This document shows, in pieces, positions 1 through 6,818 of a stretch of DNA of 13,277 bases (its first letter is position 1; every line of letters starts with the position of its first letter). This DNA comes from CAYNTC01 sp964432925 (GTDB lineage: Bacteria > Planctomycetota > Phycisphaerae > Sedimentisphaerales > Anaerobacaceae), in assembly GCA_964432925.1 (NCBI GenBank), contig CAYSPM010000075.1:1-13277 (forward strand). Direction: 5' to 3'. A program made the position numbers and the translations under genes. A model generated the notes under the pieces. The model searched no databases. It was given only the letters and a program-made list of their open reading frames with translations, and was not told the DNA's origin.

Positions 1-20
1 TCGGCTTGGCTCGGGACAGG
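1..20 (-). repeat. Possible dispersed repeat, left copy A
   Basis: Read on the minus strand this begins CCTGTCCCGAGC and ends AGCCGA. The stretch at 12740-12768 begins CCTGCCCTGAGC and also carries AGCCGA, so the two match at most positions. In both places a second short element ending in GAATGACAAAG or GAAATGACAAAG lies within about 60 bases. I infer a degenerate intergenic repeat family. The element is cut by the window edge. Confidence 0.35.
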
Positions 21-33
21 TCTGCTTTTTAAA

Positions 34-57
34 GGCTTAGCCTTTAATGGCTAAGCC
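34..57 (-). terminator. Inverted repeat, possible terminator after pilT
   Basis: GGCTTAGCC and GGCTAAGCC form perfect nine-base arms around a six-base loop, about 85 bases beyond the pilT stop codon. On the minus strand the stem is followed by TTTAAAAA, a poor U-tract, so termination is possible but weak. The first arm is itself nearly a palindrome (AAAGGCT, T, AGCCTTT), so alternative folds exist. Confidence 0.4.
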
Positions 58-63
58 ATAAAT

Positions 64-113
64 AGATTTCTCCACGTCGGGTTGCTTCGCAACCCTATGG
101 TCGAAATGACAAA
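64..113 (+). repeat. Hairpin repeat with GAAATGACAAA tail, left copy B
   Basis: The core is a stable hairpin, GGGTTGC (79-85), loop TTC, GCAACCC (89-95), flanked by outer arms ATTTC (66-70) and GAAAT (103-107). The tail GAAATGACAAAG resembles GGAATGACAAAG at 12811-12822, which also follows a hairpin. Shared tail plus divergent hairpin suggests a dispersed intergenic repeat rather than a gene-specific terminator. Confidence 0.4.
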
Positions 114-139
114 GGCGCAAATATCAAGCACAATTGGTA

Positions 140-1168
140 TTACTTGTAGTTTACAAGTACATTTTTAGCGATTCCTTCGGTGATAATCTTCTGCTTAAGA
201 AGTGAGTTTATGGATTCTTCCATAGTAATCATGCCGTGTTTTTTGCCGGTCTCAATTATGCTTCTCAGGAAGAATCCACCTTTTCTCCTTATGACATTCT
301 TTGCAGCGCTAGTTACAACCAGAATCTCACACGCTACCCGTTGTCCCCCGTCAACGGTCGGGACGAGCTCCTGATGAATCACGCCTTGCAGCGACTCAGC
401 CAGAAGGAACCTTAACTGCCCCTCATCTGTGGCAGGGGCATAGCTAACGAGTCTTTCGAGAATCTTGTCTATTGAAATAACGTGCAGCGTTGAAAACACA
501 AGAACGCCGGTTTCCGCTGCCGTTAGAGCAATTTTGATAGTTTCATAATCTCTCATTTCGCCTATGGCAATAACGTCGGGGTCCTGCCTCAAAGCCGCTC
601 TAAGTCCGGTGTAAAAGCTCTGAGTGTCCCTTCCCACCTCGCGTTGTCTTACAACACCTGTCTTATTCGCGTGGACGTACTCAATTGGGTCTTCGATGGT
701 GACAACATGCTTTTCGCATGCGGTGTTTATTTCATCGATCATCGAAGCCATCGTTGTTGTTTTGCCCTGGCTTGTGCTGCCTGTTATTAACACCAACCCT
801 TTGGTCCTTTGCGCGAGGTCTCTGACAACGTTCGGCAGAAGCAACTGCTTTATTGTCCGAGGCTCTGTCGGTAGTATCCTTATTGTTGCTCCAACTTCGC
901 CGTCGAAGTAGCCGATGTTAATACGATACCTTCCGCTTTCTTCCGCCAGCATGAGGTCAAAGTCCAGATTTCTTTCAAATTGGGCGAGCTGCTGTTCTGT
1001 AAGTAGCTCAATTGAGATTTGTCTGCTTTGCTCGGCTGTGAGCTTCTCTTTGGTAGCTGGCATAAGCTTTCCCCCAACTCTAAACAATATCGGTGCTCCG
1101 GCGCAAATGTGTATGTCGGTCGCATTTTGGCTTTTAGCGTGTTCCAACAACTGTTTTCTGTCAATCAT
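140..1168 (-). CDS. pilT: PilT-type type IV pilus retraction ATPase
   Basis: Hexameric cytoplasmic ATPase of the secretion-ATPase superfamily. PilT powers pilus retraction, twitching motility and DNA uptake at the inner-membrane base of the type IV pilus. The 342-residue protein has the usual length. A PAS-like N-terminal half (about 1-110) precedes the ATPase core: Walker A GSTSQGKTT (130-138), Asp box TIEDPIEY (157-164), Walker B with GEMRD (203-207), and His box FSTLH (225-229). The C-terminal motif GMITMEESI corresponds to the PilT tail. I chose the ATG at 1168, preceded by AAAGGA, over an upstream ATG at 1213 that would overlap tilS. The Walker A loop has TSQ where PilT usually has TGS, still fitting GxxxxGKT. 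tilS ends 28 bases upstream, so co-transcription is likely. No other pilus gene is in the window. A PilU-like paralogue is possible. Confidence 0.92.
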   Translation of the reverse strand: MIDRKQLLEHAKSQNATDIHICAGAPILFRVGGKLMPATKEKLTAEQSRQISIELLTEQQLAQFERNLDFDLMLAEESGRYRINIGYFDGEVGATIRILPTEPRTIKQLLLPNVVRDLAQRTKGLVLITGSTSQGKTTTMASMIDEINTACEKHVVTIEDPIEYVHANKTGVVRQREVGRDTQSFYTGLRAALRQDPDVIAIGEMRDYETIKIALTAAETGVLVFSTLHVISIDKILERLVSYAPATDEGQLRFLLAESLQGVIHQELVPTVDGGQRVACEILVVTSAAKNVIRRKGGFFLRSIIETGKKHGMITMEESINSLLKQKIITEGIAKNVLVNYK

Positions 1169-1196
1169 GGTTTGTTCCTTTTCTCTCCATCGGACA

Positions 1197-2642
1197 CTAG
1201 CGCGATTGTGCATGATTGCTTATACATAGTTGTAGCATTTGACTGGTTTCGCTACTAATCTTAACTTGCTCACTTATTCGAATAGGCCATACCCAAATAA
1301 TCTTCTCTTGGTCGGCGATGATTAGCGCATTCTGCTTATCTTTCCGCCGCACGTGCGCAGCAGTTAGAAACTTGCCAAGCTTCTTTTCTTGAGGCATTCC
1401 CAAAGGCCAAAACCTGTCACCCTGTCTTCTAAAACGGACGAATAGCGGCGGTTTTACCTTTTCCAGGTCACAATATTCAACTGAGTTATTTTTTGCAACC
1501 TTGAATATTTCGAAATCGGTTTGGTTGTATTCGAACGAATTCACCTCAATTAGATACTGGCCAAATTCTGTTCTCCCCGGGATCGTCAGCTTAACACTGT
1601 TGCTGAACTGTTCGTCATAACGACACCTTTGCTCGGATCGGGCAAAAATTAGATTACTGCATTCCCTCCGGGCTGTAAGCCTACCTGGCAACTGTATTTC
1701 CTTGCCGCTACTGTTTCGATACGCCAGTTGTAATATCCTTCTATAATGCTGCAGCGTCATGTTCCTTTCTCTGCCTCCAATGGCAGTGAGACTTCGCCTT
1801 ATAAGCTCAAGCTGAACCGGCTCAGATTCGCCGGTAAAACTGGCCAAATTCAGTACAATCTTATCTTGGTCGCGCCGGCTAATCTCCGCCCAGCAGTTAT
1901 CCGCGTGACTACAAATTAGCCTATGAAATTGCTGCGCAGACTCAGCCAACTCGGACAATTGCTCCAGCAACGGCCCGGCACAGTCTCGTTGAATTGCCGG
2001 AAGCAACTTGTGACGAATATAGTTTCGACTATATGTACAATCGATATTTGTGTAGTCTTGGCGCCATCTCAGATCGCACTCCTGCAAATACTCAATAATC
2101 TCATCTCGCGTTACACAAAGTAGCGGCCTTACAAACTTGGCTGTCTCATTAAATCTTTTCATTGGCCAGATGCCCGCAAGTCCGCGAAAGCCCGTTCCAC
2201 GGAGTAGACGGTGCACGATAGTCTCGGCGTTATCGTTCTTTTGATGTCCCGTTGCTATCCAGGTGCAACTCTTGGCTCTGGCAACATCGAGTAGAAATTC
2301 AATTCGCACTTTTCGAGCAGCCGTTTCAATAGACAGTTTATTGTTAAAAGCGTACCGTTGCACATTCAATCGCTTAGCGGTTATAGGTAGATTGAGTTTC
2401 GATGCCTCCTCGACAACAAAACGCTCATCGATGTCGGCGTCTGCCCCTCGTAGCTGATGATTCAGGTGTGCGCAAAAAAGTTCAGCTTTCAGAAGGCCCT
2501 CATCTTTGAGTGCGCACATAACTTGCAGAAGCGCGATTGAATCAGCTCCTCCTGAGACAGCTAATAGAACCTTATCCGGCTGGTCTGAAAGCTCAGTGCG
2601 TTGTACATAATCCGCAATCTTTTTCTCGAATTTCACGAGCAT
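1197..2642 (-). CDS. tilS: tRNA(Ile)-lysidine synthetase TilS
   Basis: Cytoplasmic enzyme that uses ATP and lysine to convert the wobble cytidine of the CAU-anticodon tRNA-Ile to lysidine, so that it reads AUA. It is essential in most bacteria. The 481-residue protein has the N-terminal PP-loop ATP pyrophosphatase motif SGGADS (30-35), then HLNHQLRG (59-66), GHQKNDNAET (132-141), LLRGTGFRGLAGI (147-159) and SRNYIRHKLLP (205-215). The C-terminal domain is visible near the end (KLGKFLTAAHVRRKDK, then IIWVWPIRISE), so this is the long, two-domain form. The ATG at 2642 is the first in frame before the conserved N-terminus; its Shine-Dalgarno sequence is weak and it lies against a palindrome (2642-2656). 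pilT follows after 28 bases. A terminator at 2722-2752 separates it from the lipoprotein gene, so tilS needs its own promoter, which I could not place. Confidence 0.95.
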   Translation of the reverse strand: MLVKFEKKIADYVQRTELSDQPDKVLLAVSGGADSIALLQVMCALKDEGLLKAELFCAHLNHQLRGADADIDERFVVEEASKLNLPITAKRLNVQRYAFNNKLSIETAARKVRIEFLLDVARAKSCTWIATGHQKNDNAETIVHRLLRGTGFRGLAGIWPMKRFNETAKFVRPLLCVTRDEIIEYLQECDLRWRQDYTNIDCTYSRNYIRHKLLPAIQRDCAGPLLEQLSELAESAQQFHRLICSHADNCWAEISRRDQDKIVLNLASFTGESEPVQLELIRRSLTAIGGRERNMTLQHYRRILQLAYRNSSGKEIQLPGRLTARRECSNLIFARSEQRCRYDEQFSNSVKLTIPGRTEFGQYLIEVNSFEYNQTDFEIFKVAKNNSVEYCDLEKVKPPLFVRFRRQGDRFWPLGMPQEKKLGKFLTAAHVRRKDKQNALIIADQEKIIWVWPIRISEQVKISSETSQMLQLCISNHAQSR

Positions 2643-2656
2643 TATCAGCCTGATAA
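2642..2656. promoter_or_regulatory. Palindrome at the tilS start codon
   Basis: TTATCAG, C, CTGATAA is a perfect seven-base-arm palindrome that touches the tilS start codon and lies where a ribosome binding site would be. It could be a small protein-binding site or a hairpin affecting translation, or chance. No second copy was noticed. Confidence 0.25.
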
Positions 2657-2721
2657 GAAGTGCCAGCTTCGGCTGTTACGGTTTTCGCTGGGGGTAAGTC
2701 GCACCGATGTTCGCGCATTAT

Positions 2722-2752
2722 TAAAAAAATAGGCCTGGCACGAATCCAGGCC
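2722..2752 (-). terminator. Intrinsic terminator after the lipoprotein gene
   Basis: On the minus strand GGCCTGG, a seven-base loop, then CCAGGCC form a GC-rich stem, followed by TATTTTTTT. It lies about 40 bases after the lipoprotein stop codon and before tilS, so it ends the lipoprotein transcript. Confidence 0.82.
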
Positions 2753-2791
2753 CGCGGTTACACCTCATAAACTTTCACTCTCGAATGCACG

Positions 2792-3583
2792 TCACCGTTG
2801 CGGAGCCCCCTCCTGTGTGCCTGTTAGTTCTCTGATCCGCTCTTGTCCAAATTCTTTCCACTCCTCGTAACGTCCCTCCTTTTTCACGGCTTGCTGGTAT
2901 AGTTCCAACGCCTCGCTTCTACGATGCAATCGCTTATCAAGAATGTATGCTGCTTTGAATCGCGCAGGATAAATCGTTGCAGCGTCCCACTCATACGCTC
3001 TTGTATAGTACGTAAGCGCAATCGTATAGTCCCTGAAGTATTCATAGATTTGGCCTGCTTTGTAAGCCGCATCGTCGATCTTGTCACTCGATGGATATTT
3101 CCTTATTAGCTGGTTGTATTTATCAAGAGCCAGACGTAACAACTCAGTGTCTTTGATTAGCGGCACTCGGTCACCTTGGTTGTGAAGTTCCACGGCGTCC
3201 ATATACAGTACGTCTGCTTCTGGGATCGAAGTGCTCGCTCTCAAATTCGACCCTGCAACTTCAGCATCTATGATGTACTTGTATTGTGGAATAGCGTCCA
3301 GTGCCTTCATCTCCTTTTCAGCCCAGCCCAGTTTCCTGTTGTTGCCCATCCTTCTGTAGTAATCAATCAACAGTCCAAGACCTTGCCGGTAAGCCTGCCG
3401 GTTGACCGCAATTTGTTCCACAATGTCGGACTCGCTCGCTCCCGCAACTTTCACAACGCCTGCAGAGCCAAGTGATGTCCTTGCGCGATCCGGCATGAGT
3501 TGGCCTCTGCCCGTGTCATTCATCCGGCAGCCAACTGCAACATTCAACAGGATTATCAAAGATACGGTAACTATCCTTAGCAT
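2792..3583 (-). CDS. TPR-containing lipoprotein, BamD-like
   Basis: Predicted exported lipoprotein of 263 residues. A short basic start and hydrophobic stretch end at VAVGC, giving a lipobox with Cys19; Ala at -3 is less usual than Leu. After a variable linker, three or more TPR-like helical hairpins are visible: about 121-160, 163-200 (KIDDAAYKAGQIYEYF then YTIALTYYTRAYE) and 203-239 (RFKAAYILDK then SEALELYQQAVKK). The pattern of A and Y residues and the KYPSSDKIDDAAY segment resemble BamD/YbgF-type outer-membrane-associated proteins, but the length and N-terminal part do not make it a confident BamD. The ATG at 3583 follows AAAGGAGG at ideal spacing. Role is inferred: a periplasm-facing scaffold in envelope assembly. 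It appears to be transcribed alone. An inverted repeat (ATCATA/TATGAT, 3605-3623) lies in its leader. Confidence 0.85.
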   Translation of the reverse strand: MLRIVTVSLIILLNVAVGCRMNDTGRGQLMPDRARTSLGSAGVVKVAGASESDIVEQIAVNRQAYRQGLGLLIDYYRRMGNNRKLGWAEKEMKALDAIPQYKYIIDAEVAGSNLRASTSIPEADVLYMDAVELHNQGDRVPLIKDTELLRLALDKYNQLIRKYPSSDKIDDAAYKAGQIYEYFRDYTIALTYYTRAYEWDAATIYPARFKAAYILDKRLHRRSEALELYQQAVKKEGRYEEWKEFGQERIRELTGTQEGAPQR

Positions 3584-3924
3584 AATGGCCTCCTTTCAAC
3601 CTAAATCATATGCTTTCTATGATTCAGGGTAGAAACAACGGCGGTAAAAACCACCTCGTTCCATTTCCTTGCCATTGAATTCCCTGTAACAACAGCACAA
3701 AGTAGAACTAATCTCAATGTGCCCGTCAAGAATAAACTACCCAAAATTTCAATCATATGCTGTTGCAAAACTGTTATTTTTTCTTCACCATCGTCCATGC
3801 CCCCCAATAAAAAATTACTCTAAGCCCAACTAAAAACCCTGTTCTTCCGGCCATAGGCCAATGTGTCTCGGACTGCACATGCGAGCACCTGACTGCTTAG
3901 ACGGCTGCCGGGGCGACTTGTTTA
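3584..3924. other. Intergenic region, no convincing gene
   Basis: It holds the leader of the lipoprotein gene with the inverted repeat at 3605-3623. A minus-strand reading frame of 65 codons (ATG at 3798, stop at 3601) has one hydrophobic stretch and ends 17 bases before the lipoprotein ATG. Its only Shine-Dalgarno-like sequence (GGGGGG) sits one base from the start, and I recognise nothing in it. The segment nearest 3924 may be the far end of the decayed insertion sequence; a short minus-strand frame there (AIARDLTLSRNKQ) could be a transposase tail, without firm support. Confidence 0.3.
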
Positions 3925-4257
3925 TTACGGGACAGCGTCAGATCTCTTGCTATTGCCAACATCTTGAAATATCGTAGCACGGTCGAAAAAATGTAAATAT
4001 TCAGCGAAAATACATATTCTGCCGAACATTACGATTAGAGACCGAAGGATTTGCTCAGAATTATATTCGCTTTTACGGCCGCGTTCTGATCGCGACAACA
4101 TCTTGGCCAAATCCTGATGGACCAGAGAGACCAATTGAGGATTATCGTCCAATAGTTGTAAGATGATTTTGTATTTTTCTCGGTATTCGTTCACGACTTT
4201 TAGCCTTGATTGACAAGAGAAATCAAAGTATTATTATTCATTAGATTTTGTTCTCAT
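3925..4257 (-). pseudogene. Decayed transposase, N-terminal part only
   Basis: N-terminal remnant of a DDE-type insertion-sequence transposase, probably of an IS5/IS1182/ISNCY-like group. An ideal AAAGGAG precedes the ATG at 4257, which reads MRTKSNE, then two adjacent TAA codons (4231-4236), then continues in the same frame as YFDFSCQSRLKVV, NEYREKYKIILQLLDDNPQ, LVHQDLAKMLS, SEQILRSLIVMF. That order (MR.K start, EYREKY helix, LVHQDL, EQ.LR.LIVMF) is what I recall from these transposase N-termini. After LIVMF the similarity stops and the frame ends at 3925, so the catalytic DDE core is absent. The two TAA codons could come from CAA CAA (Gln-Gln) by two C-to-T changes. A shorter GTG start at 4194 would avoid them but lacks the conserved beginning. 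It reads toward the lipoprotein gene and abuts the glycosyltransferase remnant. Confidence 0.75.
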
Positions 4258-4285
4258 TTGCCTGCTCCTTTCTCATTGGTTTTTT

Positions 4286-4320
4286 CTGTAACCGAATGAT
4301 AATCGGAGCAGTCTTTTTTT
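4286..4320 (+). terminator. Terminator-like hairpin at insertion-sequence edge
   Basis: CTG...CAG outside and CCGA...TCGG inside form a short interrupted stem, followed by TCTTTTTTT (seven T). It lies in the presumed left end of the insertion sequence, where such elements often block transcription entering from outside. The stem is weak. Confidence 0.4.
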
Positions 4321-4366
4321 GAATAAAATTTTATATAAAATCGTTTCCGCAACAGGAACTAAGTAG

Positions 4367-4561
4367 AGCAATTGTGGCTTCGTAGTTGAGCAAGGCGATG
4401 TTAAAGCCCTCATCGACGCCATTCTTCGCCTTTACGAGGATCGCCAGCTATGTACCGCTATGGGGGAAAATGGCCGTGCCGCCATAGACCGAGAGTACAA
4501 CGTAAGGCATGCTGCTCAAGAATACAAATCTCTCATCAAAGCGCTTCAGTGTCAATGCTAA
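4367..4561 (+). pseudogene. Glycosyltransferase (GT4-like) C-terminal remnant
   Basis: This frame encodes 64 residues starting SNCGFVVEQGDVKALIDAIL and going on with RLYEDRQL, AMGENGRAA and REYN. It is the C-terminal end of a GT-B fold glycosyltransferase (family GT4-like): CGFVVEQGD is the loop after the sugar-nucleotide-binding Glu, and MGENGR is the typical closing helix. There is no start codon at a sensible place, and a TAG lies immediately upstream (4364-4366), so about 300 residues are missing. The break coincides with the presumed end of the transposase remnant, so the insertion or a later deletion removed the rest. With the sugar transferase at 5314 it marks a former capsule or exopolysaccharide locus. 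The fragment is too short to give donor or acceptor sugar. Confidence 0.75.
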
Positions 4562-5148
4562 GTTCATAGGGAGGCATTATTAAAATCATAAAAGATTTTT
4601 GGCGATAGCTGACAAAAGATTCATTGGGAGTCACCTATACTAACGCGAGCAGACTTCCTTATTTGTAGAGTGAGGCTCAAGTACTACGAGTTCAATTAGA
4701 GTGCTACGTATGATTATATCATTGGCGACCTGCTAATCTCAATATTTTGCGAACAAATTATCTAACAGAGTGAACAACGAACTAATCCGACATGGACTTT
4801 ATAGCTCATCTGTCGGATTTTTTAGTTATCGTTAGCAAAATTTATTCAATTAATCGCATAGGACTTGACGATAATACAAATTGCTGGGGTTAGTTTTTTC
4901 AAGCCATCCGGGCGTAACACGGCAGGTCAAATTTATGTTAGTGATTTTGATGTCTGGCTGAATAGCTCGGCAAGTGCTATATATATTCGTCAAGCTTGGC
5001 GTTGTCTCAAGGCAGTACTTGCAATTGTGGAACAACTGGTTATTATACCTATGAAGCCCCAAATTACTTAAATTAGGGATGACGGGTCGTCAAAAAAGGA
5101 CTGTGTTTTATCTCAAATTATTTCTTTCGTCACAAGAGGACTTTTATC
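4562..5148. other. Gene debris in a former polysaccharide locus
   Basis: No convincing gene was seen. GGGAGG at 4569-4574 is followed by an open frame without ATG (IIKIIKDFWR, TAG, LTKDSLGVTYTNASR), which may be the start of a decayed gene. At 4865-5071 a TTG-initiated plus-strand frame of 68 codons is open but unrecognised. At 5079-5231 a 50-codon plus-strand frame begins MTGRQKRTVFYLKLF and has a hydrophobic middle, again unrecognised and with a poorly spaced AGGG. The terminator at 4784-4824 lies inside. The stretch reads as remnants rather than functional genes. Confidence 0.35.
4784..4824 (+). terminator. Intrinsic terminator, plus strand
   Basis: AATCCGACA (4784-4792) and TGTCGGATT (4811-4819) are perfect nine-base arms with an 18-base loop, and the T-tract continues to 4823. 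It lies 220 bases beyond the glycosyltransferase remnant and probably closed the old operon. Confidence 0.65.
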
Positions 5149-5176
5149 TTGCAACTGCTATTTTCAGTTCTATAAT
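5149..5176 (+). promoter_or_regulatory. Sigma-70-type promoter for the sugar transferase
   Basis: TTGCAA (5149-5154), a 16-base spacer, and a perfect TATAAT (5171-5176). Transcription would start near 5183, giving a leader of about 130 bases before the sugar transferase ATG. The -10 match is exact and the -35 partial. Confidence 0.5.
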
Positions 5177-5313
5177 TACCACGTGGATTTTAGGAAAGAC
5201 TTTTAGATGGCAAGGAGTTTGGCAGGAATAGTTTCCGAGTGCTGGCTGAGCAGGACAAGTAGCAACCGGTAACAAAAAGATTTGTATCTTTTTTTGCAGA
5301 GATGGAGCGCACA

Positions 5314-6066
5314 ATGGAGCAAGGAGTGCACATTGGGCAGGCCCGCGATAGGGGGACGAAGACAGCACACAATTTCAAGGCTGTAAGAAGTGATAATGAC
5401 AATTCAGACTGTGTTGTTACTGATAGGGTAACTCAAACAACCATCCAAGCCGAAATAGCGATTAGTTCTCCGGACTCAATAGAAGCATCGATTTTTAGAG
5501 GTCATGAGTTCTTAATAAGGGGTTTTGATATCTTCGGTTCGGTTATAATTTTTCTTTTTGCCTTACCGGTAATGCACATTGTTGCTTTATTAATCAAGAT
5601 ATTTTCGCACGGGAGTGTTCTATATAAACAGCAGCGCGTCGGAAGAAATGGTAGGATATTCACGTTATACAAGTTTAGGACGATGGTAAACAATGCTGAG
5701 CAGCACACAGGTCCAGTACTTGCGACAGAGGATGACTCCCGTGTGACCTCGATTGGAAGGATCTTAAGAAGAACGCGCCTTGATGAGCTGCCGCAGCTTT
5801 TCAATGTTCTGCGCGGGGATATGAGCCTTGTCGGGCCACGTCCTGAACGCCCGTTTTTTGTCGACAAGTATGAGGAGCTTCAAGGTACAAGATTGTCTGT
5901 AAGGCCGGGCATCACCGGCCTGGCACAAGTGAGAAGTTTCTATAACCTAAAGCCCAACCACAAAATAAAATACGACTATCTATACATACAGAAACGTTCT
6001 CTTCTGTTGAATCTCTCCATCTTACTGCAAACCATCCCCGTCCTCTTCACCAGGAAAGGCTGGTAG
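5314..6066 (+). CDS. Bacterial sugar transferase (polyprenyl-phosphate type)
   Basis: Monotopic inner-membrane phosphoglycosyl transferase of the bacterial sugar transferase family (WcaJ/WbaP/PglC catalytic domain). It moves a sugar-1-phosphate from a nucleotide sugar to undecaprenyl phosphate, the first step of capsule, exopolysaccharide or O-antigen synthesis. The 250 residues hold a polar N-terminal tail (1-65), one hydrophobic segment (about 68-95), KFRTM (120-124), LDELPQ with the catalytic Asp-Glu pair (156-161), SLVGPRP (171-177) and RPGITGL (197-203), ending in the common KGW. It lacks the four-helix N-terminal domain of full-length WbaP, so it is the short form. I chose the ATG at 5314 because GGAG precedes it by six bases; the ATG at 5302 has a poorer site. 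It has its own promoter and terminator and no intact glycosyltransferase next to it. The sugar cannot be told from sequence. Confidence 0.9.
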   Translation: MEQGVHIGQARDRGTKTAHNFKAVRSDNDNSDCVVTDRVTQTTIQAEIAISSPDSIEASIFRGHEFLIRGFDIFGSVIIFLFALPVMHIVALLIKIFSHGSVLYKQQRVGRNGRIFTLYKFRTMVNNAEQHTGPVLATEDDSRVTSIGRILRRTRLDELPQLFNVLRGDMSLVGPRPERPFFVDKYEELQGTRLSVRPGITGLAQVRSFYNLKPNHKIKYDYLYIQKRSLLLNLSILLQTIPVLFTRKGW

Positions 6067-6125
6067 GAGAAGCGTTTTTAGATTGTTCTGTCGCCGTCCG
6101 AAATAGACTTTCGAAAAGTAATAAG

Positions 6126-6157
6126 AAAGCTCGTGAGCACAGCTCTCGTGGGCTTTT
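6126..6157 (+). terminator. Intrinsic terminator after the sugar transferase
   Basis: AAAGCTCGTGAG pairs with CTCTCGTGGGCTTT reading back from 6156, giving about twelve pairs, three of them G-U, around a seven-base loop, followed by TTTTCATTATTT. It lies 60 bases beyond the stop codon. Confidence 0.78.
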
Positions 6158-6708
6158 CATTATTTACAATGACTCCCCGTGTTTTCACAGCTTTTTTATC
6201 TGCGTGGCAACTCACCAATTCAATGCCTATCGCACGATAGTGTGCTGCTCTGTTTGCTGGTCCTTTAGACGTTTAATATTCGGATACCTGTAGGTACTCC
6301 ACTTCGTACCAGCTATATGCCTAAGTCTGACACAGCCAACATCAACGCACTGTTTCCATCCGGGAAACACCCTACCGCATTTGTCCTTCGCCGAATTGCT
6401 TATATCCAACCAAGTTGCCAAGATTCTTGCTTTTATACCCGCCGGAGGTGCGCTTTCATATAATCAGTTTAAGGAATTGTAGGTGGATTTTCTATGCAGC
6501 CAAGGGCTTATTTGACCATAATTGCTCCCATCTGTCGTTTAACCAAATGGCCCGCTTGGCTAACATTGAACTGCTCTTAATAGCTATTTTTACTTGTGCT
6601 CTTCATTTGCAGGTCCTTTCAAAAAGACTCCTTTTTCCCTTAATGAAGAGCAAATCTCATACCTACAAACATGGCATGTACCTCCCAAGGATTTAGCGAT
6701 GACTTGCT
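6158..6708. other. Non-coding or decayed stretch
   Basis: No gene could be supported. A minus-strand frame at 6227-6421 (TTG start, Cys-rich, no Shine-Dalgarno) and a plus-strand frame at 6415-6696 (TTG start) are open for 64 and 93 codons, but neither has a good start site or resembles a family I know. No tRNA-like cloverleaf was found. Confidence 0.3.
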
Positions 6709-6737
6709 TTGAATTGTGTAGTTGATTCGGGTATAAT
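6709..6737 (+). promoter_or_regulatory. Near-consensus sigma-70 promoter
   Basis: TTGAAT (6709-6714) and TATAAT (6732-6737) are separated by exactly 17 bases. The -10 box is perfect and the -35 box matches TTGA. The start point would be near 6744, with a 75-base leader to the prepilin-like gene. Confidence 0.65.
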
Positions 6738-6818
6738 TGGGGTCGAAATCGCAAATGTACAGCCAACCACATAAGGGCAGAAAGATATAACAAGGACATG
6801 GGATATTAAAGGTACTTT

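Noticed and set aside
3837..4366. CCTGTT near 3840 and near 4350 (inverted) as terminal repeats of the insertion sequence
   Set aside because: Only six bases match with diverging flanks, so the element's ends stay unresolved.
6415..6696. 93-codon plus-strand frame as a gene
   Set aside because: TTG start without ribosome binding site, no recognisable motif, and located in a stretch with other random open frames.
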